Below, one piece after another: positions 31,274-37,752 of a DNA stretch of 48,152 bases. Source of the DNA: a virus; the IMG/VR virus record IMGVR_UViG_3300007346_000045, positions 1 to 48,152 of that record; one strand, given 5' to 3'. A program made the position numbers and the translations under genes. The first letter of the stretch is position 1; each line of letters begins with the position of its first letter. The notes under the pieces were generated by a model. It did no database searches and was not told where the DNA came from. It saw only the letters and a list, made by a program, of their open reading frames with translations.

Positions 31274-31825
31274 ATGTATGAATTTAGATGTGAAGATGAA
31301 TATGATCCTGAAAAAATGATATATGTTTTATCAGATAGTCAAAAGGCTATGTCTGAAGCGGTTATGTTTAAACAGGGGTCTGATGATTTAGAATATTTAA
31401 TAAATTATTGGGATAGCACAATTCGCACCCTTGCGGAGCAAGAGGAATACAAATTCCATCAAGCATGGCGTGGCGATCAATTGGTAATGTATGGCGTTGC
31501 TGGGGTTTTCAATGATAGATACCATCAAGGCGCTGGGTTTTACAGATCATACGAAGGTAGTCGAACTTGGACATTTTCAAGGGAATTTTGGCTGCAACAC
31601 GTTGAATATTGCAAAACATTGCATACAAATAGAATAAGTGCGGACGTAAAGAAGCTTGATGATAATAATGAACAAACTCCTCATTGGTCAATGTTGCAGC
31701 TTATCCCTCAAAGGATTGGTCTTTGGATGACAACAGAAGAGACAGAACAGGAAAACGTAGGTAGATGGACTATGTATTTTAATGAGAGAATATATCAAGA
31801 ACTCAATCCACACCTTCACGACTAG
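31274..31825 (+). CDS. Unknown protein upstream of an ANL-type enzyme
   Basis: 183 residues, mixed alpha/beta, aromatic-rich (AWRGDQLVMYGVAGVFNDRY, GFYRSYEGSRTWTF). The order of a Gly-rich strand, a charged strand and a helix is loosely like a GNAT acyltransferase, but I cannot identify the acetyl-CoA motif. It starts immediately after the Asp-box protein and overlaps the next gene by 44 bases. A pair of acyltransferase and acid-activating enzyme would be chemically sensible, but this rests on inference only. Confidence 0.55.
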   Translation: MYEFRCEDEYDPEKMIYVLSDSQKAMSEAVMFKQGSDDLEYLINYWDSTIRTLAEQEEYKFHQAWRGDQLVMYGVAGVFNDRYHQGAGFYRSYEGSRTWTFSREFWLQHVEYCKTLHTNRISADVKKLDDNNEQTPHWSMLQLIPQRIGLWMTTEETEQENVGRWTMYFNERIYQELNPHLHD

Positions 31826-32699
31826 CGGCACAACAGGGCATCCAAAACAGGTTCAACACAGCCAAGAGTTTTTGGATGAAGTTTCCCAAGCAAACATTGA
31901 TCTGTATGGTCATACCAAAAAATCCAAACTGTTGAACTATATGGCTCCTATGAGCATAGGAACGGCGGTCATGATGGATAATGTTCAGCGCATGATTGGG
32001 TGTGAAGTTCTGCATGAGAAGTTTAATCCATTTACATTCATAGATTATATCCATGAGGTAAGACCAACATTTATGGTAATGCCGCCAAATATGTGGCGCG
32101 TCTTATCTAAGATGAGTTCATGGCAGAAATTGGATATGTCCTCATTTGATTTTGTCTCTGTTGGCGGTGATTTCACAGCCAATGGTATGTTACATGATAT
32201 AGCAAGGCGTGGAGCTAAGAAGGTTCTCAACGTCTATGGATCAACAGAGGTTCCCCCGCCTGTTTTGTATAGCTATGGAGAAAATCATTATTCTCGCTAT
32301 AAAACCCCTGATGGTGTCAGCATGAAGTTCTCAGACAGGCGAACTCTAATGTGCAAGTGGGATAGTCAAGGTGAATGGTGGGACAGTGAGGATTTGGTAG
32401 AGGGTAAAACCGTCTGGGATTTTTACCTAAAGGGCAGAGAGCGCAACATGTTCAAACAAGACAGTGTTCGTGTTTACCCAGAGGAAGTTGAAAAAACAGC
32501 CGTCCATTATGGTGCATCCATCGCCCTATGTAGACAGGTGAACTTCAATGCTGTTGTTTTTTACACGGGCGATATGAATGAATTTTCATTGCATCAGGAA
32601 TTGAAACACATTCCAAGGCTGCGAATGAAAAGGGTAAGTCATATTGAGGTAGATGAAAATTTGCGTAAGATTGTAAGAAATCAATCTATCCCTACTTAA
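31782..32699 (+). CDS. Minimal adenylate-forming (ANL/AMP-binding) enzyme
   Basis: 305 residues with a nearly complete ANL signature set: the P-loop TTSGTTGHPK (13-22), YGSTE (152-156), DSEDLVEG (about 201-208, the Asp-motif place), GRERNMFKQDSVRVYPEEVE (218-237), and the C-terminal catalytic Lys in ENLRKIVRN (K296). Acyl-CoA synthetases and adenylation domains start 100-170 residues earlier, so the N-terminal subdomain is missing here. The enzyme should activate a carboxylic acid as acyl-AMP; product acceptor unknown. Location inside the fibre locus is striking. ATG 31782 has a poor ribosome-binding site and the overlap suggests coupling. Confidence 0.82.
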   Translation: MREYIKNSIHTFTTSGTTGHPKQVQHSQEFLDEVSQANIDLYGHTKKSKLLNYMAPMSIGTAVMMDNVQRMIGCEVLHEKFNPFTFIDYIHEVRPTFMVMPPNMWRVLSKMSSWQKLDMSSFDFVSVGGDFTANGMLHDIARRGAKKVLNVYGSTEVPPPVLYSYGENHYSRYKTPDGVSMKFSDRRTLMCKWDSQGEWWDSEDLVEGKTVWDFYLKGRERNMFKQDSVRVYPEEVEKTAVHYGASIALCRQVNFNAVVFYTGDMNEFSLHQELKHIPRLRMKRVSHIEVDENLRKIVRNQSIPT

Positions 32700-32700
32700 A

Positions 32701-32730
32701 TAGACAAACGGCATAGAATTGTGATAAGTT
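32701..32730 (+). promoter_or_regulatory. Rightward promoter, TAAGTT class
   Basis: TAGACA (32701-32706), 18-base spacer, TAAGTT (32725-32730) preceded by TTGTGA. Similar to the promoters at 20858 and 25038. Drives the repeat protein. Confidence 0.45.
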
Positions 32731-32764
32731 GCCTATAGTGTAGCGCACCAAAAAAGGGTTCTCA

Positions 32765-34315
32765 ATGTCATCATTCTTTCCATTCGGCGCATCCCCGTTT
32801 GCAGATGATATTGATGTCATCGAAGTTTTTGGTGGGCAGGGGATTACTTCAGGTTCGCCAGTTGTAGATCAGGTTGATTTTACGCAAGGCCATCAATTTT
32901 CTGCGAATGATTTATCTTCTCAAGCGCCCACAATAGACACATCCACAATTGCACAGGATGAGGTCTTAGCTGCGAATGGTATTACAACTGGCGCGGCTTC
33001 TATAGATGCGGCTGATTTTACGGAAAATAATGTATTCAGTACATCTGATCTGAATACTGGATCGCCATCCTTAGGCACTACACAAATTGACCAGAACCAT
33101 GACTTTGATGCAAATGGAATTACAACTCAACAACCACAGCTTGATCAGCCAACGGGCATTCAAACTCATATACTTACAACCTCTAACCTGATTAGTGGCA
33201 CCCCTAGTGTTGGCAACCTTACAATGTCTGAGGGTGAAACCTTTAATACTGGTGAGGTTTCAACGGGTAATCCTGTTTTGGGGAGTGCATCAATCTCTCA
33301 AGAACATGGTCTGTCTGGAAATGGAATAACCACAGGCGCACCATCTCTTGCAACTCCATTTGTTTTGGAAACAACGCCTCTCTTCGCAGATGGAATTACT
33401 ACTTCAGCGCCTAGTGTACCAAGCGCGACTTTTGATCAAGACCACGTTGTCTCAACAGCCAATTTAAACACAGGGAACCCGTCTGTCCCATCAACTGCAT
33501 TTGCTCAAGTTCATGTGTTGCTTGGTAATACAATATCATTGAATTTGCCTATAGTCGCAAATGCTACAATGTCTGAAGAGGAGACATTCACAACAGCTAA
33601 TTTGGACACGGGTGCGCCTGATCTCTCTACAGCGACTATAAACCAAGAGCATGATTTAGATGCCGATAATGTAGATGCTCAATCTCCCGATATTGATACT
33701 GGCACAATTAATCAAGATCATCAGCTTGGCGGCACTACAATTTCAGCGGGATCACCTTCCGTCGAAAGTGTCCCAATGTCTGAAGAGGAGACATTCAACA
33801 CCGCCAATGTTAGCACTGGTGCGCCTTCACTTGGAACGGCTTCAATTTCTCAAGACCATAAAGTCAATGGGGACAACCTTGATGCTCAAGCCCATGATCT
33901 TGGCACAGCAACTATTGAACAAGACCATCAGCTTGCAGGGGATGATCTTGATAGCGGTTCTCCATCCGTGGGCAATGCCACAATGTCAGAGGATGAAACC
34001 TTTGCTGGGGATGGTTTCGTTACTGGCGCTGTTGATATTGGCTCTGCGGACATTACGGAGAACAACGTATTCTCTACGGCTGAATTTGTTTCTGGAACTC
34101 CAACCCTTGGGGAGCCTTCGCTGTTCCAGCAAAACATCTTTACGGTAAACGGTATTACCACAGGAACACCCTCTATCCCATCGCTGTTGTATGATGCTGG
34201 TATATCGCGCTTTATCAGCGCCTCTGCAAACTCAAGGAATGCTGTAGTCCTTCAAAACACAAATCCAAGAAACTCCGCTGTATTGTCAAACACAGGACGT
34301 AATCGTGCGGCATAA
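32765..34315 (+). CDS. Tandem-repeat virion/tail protein (about 22-residue repeats)
   Basis: 516 residues. Nearly all of it is a 20-23-residue repeat around the pattern xxGITTGxPSLxxxTxxQxHxL, about 20 copies between residues 23 and 470 (for example GITTGAPSLATPF, NLNTGNPSVPSTAF, ANLDTGAPDLSTATI). Some are duplicated at DNA level: the 21-base string around 33571-33590 recurs at 33777-33797. The C-terminal 50 residues (ISRFISASANSRNAVVLQNTNPRNSAVL) are different and probably bind the virion. Repeats of this kind are known in phage structural proteins, probably a fibrous or decoration part; function is unknown. Confidence 0.75.
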   Translation: MSSFFPFGASPFADDIDVIEVFGGQGITSGSPVVDQVDFTQGHQFSANDLSSQAPTIDTSTIAQDEVLAANGITTGAASIDAADFTENNVFSTSDLNTGSPSLGTTQIDQNHDFDANGITTQQPQLDQPTGIQTHILTTSNLISGTPSVGNLTMSEGETFNTGEVSTGNPVLGSASISQEHGLSGNGITTGAPSLATPFVLETTPLFADGITTSAPSVPSATFDQDHVVSTANLNTGNPSVPSTAFAQVHVLLGNTISLNLPIVANATMSEEETFTTANLDTGAPDLSTATINQEHDLDADNVDAQSPDIDTGTINQDHQLGGTTISAGSPSVESVPMSEEETFNTANVSTGAPSLGTASISQDHKVNGDNLDAQAHDLGTATIEQDHQLAGDDLDSGSPSVGNATMSEDETFAGDGFVTGAVDIGSADITENNVFSTAEFVSGTPTLGEPSLFQQNIFTVNGITTGTPSIPSLLYDAGISRFISASANSRNAVVLQNTNPRNSAVLSNTGRNRAA

Positions 34316-34369
34316 CTGGAAATCTTTAAGAATTTGTGTATGATGGGTTCAAATCAAAGGTGAGAAGCC

Positions 34370-34693
34370 ATGCCCTTTAAACTCAAAAAGAACGATACAA
34401 GCCCAATTCTGCAAACCACTATTACTGATGCTGCTAATAATGCGGTTGATCTTACTGGATCATCAGTTCGGTTCCATATGAAGCGTTATGGGGCTTCTAC
34501 TGCAAAGGTAGATGCGGCTGCTACGATATATGATGAAGAAAACGGGATTGTTCGTTATGCGTGGCAATCTTCAGACACAGACACGGGTGGTTCTTTCATA
34601 GGCGAGTTCGAAGTCACCTACAGTGATGGAACAATAGAAACTTTTCCAAATTCTGGGTACATCCAAATTGATGTCTTAGATGATATTACATAG
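34370..34693 (+). CDS. Ig-like/BppU-N-like small structural protein
   Basis: 107 residues with the beta-sandwich pattern KKNDTSPILQTTITDAANNAVDLTGSSVRFHM and GSFIGEFEVTYSDGTIETFPNSGYIQIDV. Such a domain forms the N-terminus of baseplate upper proteins and small fibres, and is also encoded alone. Likely a structural attachment part; exact place unknown. Good Shine-Dalgarno (GGTGAGAAGCC). Confidence 0.65.
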   Translation: MPFKLKKNDTSPILQTTITDAANNAVDLTGSSVRFHMKRYGASTAKVDAAATIYDEENGIVRYAWQSSDTDTGGSFIGEFEVTYSDGTIETFPNSGYIQIDVLDDIT

Positions 34694-34701
34694 GTGCTTC
34701 A

Positions 34702-35382
34702 ATGTCAGGACTGCAAATAGTAACAGAACCAGCCAGAGAGCCAGTTACGGCGATTGAGGCACGGGAACATCTCCGATTAGATGATGACGTCGATAATATC
34801 CAAGTGATGGCCTATATCATGGCGGCGCGTGAATGGGCAGAGAATTACACGGGCAGAGTGTTCATAACGCGAACACTGCGGCAGTTCTTGGATAGTACCC
34901 CCGCAGTTACGAATAACGGTTTCAACGGGTACAGAACAGGCCATCAAAATTCTTTGACGGGTGGTCAATATGCCATTGAGATTGCCGCATCCCCAGTGAT
35001 CAGCGTTACCTCAGTCAAATATTACAATGACGCAGGGACAGAAAGCACATGGGCTACAAGTAATTACTACGTCGATACAGTCAGAGACGTCCCCCGCATT
35101 GTTCTGTTGGATGGCGGTTCATGGCCTACTGATTTGCGCGGTGCCAATGGATTGGAAATCAATTTCACGGCTGGTTATGGTTCTTCCCCAGATAGCGTTC
35201 CAGAGCCTATTAGGTTAGCGATTTTGCAATATTGCACTTTTCTGTATGAGCACAGGGGTGACTTTGAAGGGTCCGCGCTACCTAAGCCGCCTTCATTATT
35301 GCAAGCATTGCTTCAGCCATACAAGATTATGAGATTTGGCGCTACGCCTTATGAGAATGTGTTGAGGTCGGGGATTGGCTGA
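34702..35382 (+). CDS. Head-tail connector (HK97 gp6-like)
   Basis: 226 residues. The N-terminus PAREPVTAIEAREHLRLDDDVDNIQVMAYIMAAREWAENYTGR is the classic Phage_connect_1 / gp6 helix pattern, followed by strands (YYVDTVRDVPRIVLLDGGSWP) and ending in QYCTFLYEHRGD. It should form the ring under the portal. First of the connector set; start ATG 34702. Confidence 0.88.
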   Translation: MSGLQIVTEPAREPVTAIEAREHLRLDDDVDNIQVMAYIMAAREWAENYTGRVFITRTLRQFLDSTPAVTNNGFNGYRTGHQNSLTGGQYAIEIAASPVISVTSVKYYNDAGTESTWATSNYYVDTVRDVPRIVLLDGGSWPTDLRGANGLEINFTAGYGSSPDSVPEPIRLAILQYCTFLYEHRGDFEGSALPKPPSLLQALLQPYKIMRFGATPYENVLRSGIG

Positions 35383-35738
35383 TGTCTATAGGTCGCATGA
35401 GGGAAAGACTTGAACTGCAATCGTACACGCGAACATCTGATGATGGGGGTGGTGCAGCATTATCATGGTCTAAGGTTGCAACTATCTTTGCTAAGATTGA
35501 GCCTCAAAGCGCCAGAGAAAGCGAGTTTGGGCGAGACAACCAATTGAGAGAGGTTGCCAAGCATAAGATCACTGTTCGTTATCGCAAGGATTTGACCCAT
35601 AAAAACAGGCTTTCTCAAACATTTGTAAGATTTGATGGTCAGCAAGAAACGCGAATTTTCAATATCAAGGGCGTGATTAACGTAGATAATCGGTTCAAGT
35701 TTTTGGAATTAGATTGCGAAGAAGGCGTCCCAACATGA
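35382..35738 (+). CDS. Head closure / head-tail joining protein
   Basis: 118 residues, SPP1 gp16 / HK97 gp7-like plan: IGRMRERLELQSYTRTSDDGGG, ALSWSKVATIFAKIEPQSARESEF, KITVRYRKDLTHKNRL, RIFNIKGVINVDNRFKFLEL. Closes the head after packaging. Start overlaps the previous stop by one base (TGATG). Confidence 0.85.
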   Translation: MSIGRMRERLELQSYTRTSDDGGGAALSWSKVATIFAKIEPQSARESEFGRDNQLREVAKHKITVRYRKDLTHKNRLSQTFVRFDGQQETRIFNIKGVINVDNRFKFLELDCEEGVPT

Positions 35739-36160
35739 GCATTCGCACGAAGGTGGTTCGCAAGAGCAATACCGCAAAAGTCAGCAAAGCTTATGAGCGA
35801 AAGGTTCAGCAAATTATCGCTGCAAGTGCGCAGATGGTTAGGAACACGGCTGTTACATCTATTCACGAGCATGGAAGTTCTGGGATTACTTATGAAAAAT
35901 ACAATCCAAGACGGACCCATACGGCATCTTCAGCTGGAAACCCGCCTAATACTGACACTGGATATTTAGCTAATAATATCTCTGAAGTTATTGATGGCGA
36001 CAAAATGGGTGCCAGTGTCGAAAGCAGGGCAGAGTATTCAGAGTTTCTTGAATTTGGCACAAGCAAAATGGATGCGCGTCCTTTCATGCAACCCGCTCTT
36101 GAAGAAAATAGGCCAAAGATAAGAAGAATGTTCAAGCGTCTTAAAGGGAGCGGTCTATAA
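35735..36160 (+). CDS. HK97 gp10-like tail completion protein
   Basis: 141 residues from ATG 35735 (ATGA overlap; the upstream in-frame extension RRRRPN is rejected). Signature: TGYLANNISEVIDGD...ASVESRAEYSEFLEFGTSKMDARPFMQPALEE. Connects head closure and tail tube. Confidence 0.88.
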   Translation: MSIRTKVVRKSNTAKVSKAYERKVQQIIAASAQMVRNTAVTSIHEHGSSGITYEKYNPRRTHTASSAGNPPNTDTGYLANNISEVIDGDKMGASVESRAEYSEFLEFGTSKMDARPFMQPALEENRPKIRRMFKRLKGSGL

Positions 36161-36567
36161 TGTCTTTACATTCGTGGGAATTACAGAAGGCAATCTATTC
36201 AGCCCTTAACGGCAATGTCACTGGGATTGGCGGTACTGGGAATGTTTCTGTTTATGATGATGTGCCAGAGCAAACGTCTTACCCTTATGTCTTGATGGGC
36301 GAAGAAACTACATCGAATAATGGCACAAAAACCCTTGATGGCCTTGAGCATACATTAACCATTCATGCGTGGTCCCAATACAGAGGAAGGCGCGAGATTA
36401 AAGAGATCATGCAAAGTATCTATTCTTTGCTACACGATAGTGCTATAACAGTAGCAGGAGCATCGCTAGTGCTTATCAGACAAGAGTTTTCAACAACACT
36501 AGCGGAGAATGATGGAATAACGCGGCACGGGGTCATGAGATTTCGGGTCGTTATGTTTGACACATAG
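36160..36567 (+). CDS. Tail terminator / tail completion protein (DUF3168)
   Basis: 135 residues. The DUF3168 layout is seen: LQKAIYSALNG, VYDDVPEQTSYPYVLMG, LDGLEHTLTIHAWSQYRGRREIKEIMQSIYSLLHD, VLIRQEFSTTLAENDGITRHGVMRFRV. Caps the tail tube end at the head. TAATG overlap at the start. Confidence 0.88.
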   Translation: MSLHSWELQKAIYSALNGNVTGIGGTGNVSVYDDVPEQTSYPYVLMGEETTSNNGTKTLDGLEHTLTIHAWSQYRGRREIKEIMQSIYSLLHDSAITVAGASLVLIRQEFSTTLAENDGITRHGVMRFRVVMFDT

Positions 36568-36577
36568 GAGATAAAAT

Positions 36578-37003
36578 ATGGCGGCTCAAAAAGGTTCAGC
36601 GATGTTGCTTAAAATCGGCGCGGATAATACTGCGTCTGCGGCAAGCGATACATACACAACCATTGGTGGCTTGAGAACAACATCAATTACTCAGAATGAG
36701 GAAGCGGTTGACGTAACAACCATTGATGATGCAGGTATCCGTAAGCTTTTAGCAAATGGCGGCATTCAGTCTGTTACGATTTCGGGAAGCGGCGTTTTTA
36801 CGGATGCGGCATCAGAAACAACTCTTGAAAGCGCGTTTGCGGCATCAGACTTTCATAACTTCCAAATCTTAATTCCTGATTTCGGAACATACACTGGGGA
36901 GTTCATGGTCGCGTCATTGGCATTCAACGGTGAGTATAACGGAACAGTCCAATACGATGTGACCCTTGAAAGCAGTGGCACAGTTACCTTCGCAACGGTG
37001 TAG
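36578..37003 (+). CDS. Major tail (tube) protein
   Basis: 141 residues, TP901-1/GTA-type tail protein: GSAMLLKIGADNT, YTTIGGLRTTSITQNEEAVDVTT, LESAFAASDFHNFQILIPDFGTYTGEFMVASLAFNGEYNGTVQYDVTLESSG. Polymerises into the tail tube. Strong Shine-Dalgarno (AGGAGATAAAAT). Confidence 0.9.
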   Translation: MAAQKGSAMLLKIGADNTASAASDTYTTIGGLRTTSITQNEEAVDVTTIDDAGIRKLLANGGIQSVTISGSGVFTDAASETTLESAFAASDFHNFQILIPDFGTYTGEFMVASLAFNGEYNGTVQYDVTLESSGTVTFATV

Positions 37004-37011
37004 GCTGATTG

Positions 37012-37272
37012 ATGGCTTGGAACTCTGTTAAAGTAAGTATCAATGACACTGAGGTATCAGGCTTCCAAAAAGGCTTGCTATTTTCAGTGCCATTTGATGC
37101 GGAGATTTCCGTAGGCGCAATTTTGAATGTTGACAAGAATGATTATAAGGTGGTCAGTATTGTTAACGTAGGCAATCGAAATGAGGTCTGCGAAATTCAA
37201 ACAGAGGAGTTAGAAATTGACAAACCCAAAACGCGGAGAGCTAAAGTTAAGTCTGGGAAATCAGACATATAA
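37012..37272 (+). CDS. Small protein between tail tube and chaperone genes
   Basis: 86 residues from ATG 37012 (TTG 37009 rejected). Strands followed by a basic tail (KPKTRRAKVKSGKSD). It overlaps the chaperone gene by 56 bases. Function unknown, probably tail assembly. Confidence 0.6.
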   Translation: MAWNSVKVSINDTEVSGFQKGLLFSVPFDAEISVGAILNVDKNDYKVVSIVNVGNRNEVCEIQTEELEIDKPKTRRAKVKSGKSDI

Positions 37273-37552
37273 CTGCAAAATATCAATGGACACAATAATG
37301 CGTATTGAGCAAAATTGTGGGCGCGGTATTTTGAAGATCGCAAGCGGACTGCAAGACGCAGATTTTTCAGCGACAGATATGGTTTCCATTTTGACGCCAG
37401 TAATCAGAACAAGCGGCACTGATGTCAAAGATCGTGACGTCCAAAAGCTTATCTGGGAAGCTGGGTTTACAGAGGGCATCAGGTTGGTTGCGGAGATCAT
37501 TGTTCATATCTTGGGGGATGAGGAGGGAAACGCGATAGCGGCGGTCGCATAG
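37217..37552 (+). CDS. Tail assembly chaperone, short form (GTA gp11-like)
   Basis: 111 residues starting at TTG 37217, supported by GGAG 8 bases upstream and by homology of the start (TNPKRGELKLSLGNQTYNCKISMDTIMRIEQNCGRGI). This N-terminal plan is that of GTA gp11/TAC proteins that bind the tape measure. The frame ends at TAG 37550, shortly after a slippery GGGAAAC (37525-37531) in the right phase, so both this form and a longer -1 fusion are expected. Confidence 0.82.
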   Translation: MTNPKRGELKLSLGNQTYNCKISMDTIMRIEQNCGRGILKIASGLQDADFSATDMVSILTPVIRTSGTDVKDRDVQKLIWEAGFTEGIRLVAEIIVHILGDEEGNAIAAVA

Positions 37553-37752
37553 CAGTTGAAGAACTGCCTTGGGATGAATGGATCAAAGTTGCCTTGGGCA
37601 AAATGAGAATGAGTTCAAGTGAATTTTGGTCGATGTCATTGCAGGAGTTTTACCTAGCTATTGAAGGATTTAGTGAGTTTCATTCTAGCGGTAAACCGCC
37701 ACCGCTGAAAAAGGATGAACTTGAGAACTTGATGGAGTTATATCCCGACTAA
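37217..37752 (+). CDS. Tail assembly chaperone, -1 frameshift long form
   Basis: The predicted product is 178 residues: 105 from the zero frame, then a -1 slip at G GGA AAC (37525-37531) into a frame that runs to TAA 37750-37752. The added part includes AVEELPWDEWIKVALGKMRM, SSSEFWSMSLQEFYLAIEGF and DELENLMELYPD, which fits the Phage_TAC_6 chaperone that follows gp11 in gene transfer agents. No separate start with a ribosome-binding site is visible for this second part, and it ends in a TAATG with the tape measure. Long-form and short-form proteins in fixed ratio are the classic lambda G/GT arrangement. Confidence 0.78.
37525..37531 (+). promoter_or_regulatory. Programmed -1 ribosomal frameshift site
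   Basis: The heptamer GGGAAAC is read as G GGA AAC in the chaperone frame, the X XXY YYZ form. A stop in the zero frame follows 18 bases later. GC-rich sequence downstream may form a stimulating structure. Confidence 0.75.

Noticed and set aside
31782-31825. Frameshift joining the 31274 and 31782 genes into a full-length ANL enzyme
   Set aside because: The upstream protein shows no ANL N-terminal subdomain pattern and no slippery heptamer is seen in the overlap, so two proteins are more likely.
33675-34148. 157-codon frame within the repeat protein
   Set aside because: Out-of-frame reading of tandem repeats; Leu/Ile-rich, no start signal.
32765-34315. CRISPR-like array in the repeat region
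   Set aside because: Repeats are degenerate at DNA level, in frame and without unique spacers; they are protein repeats.
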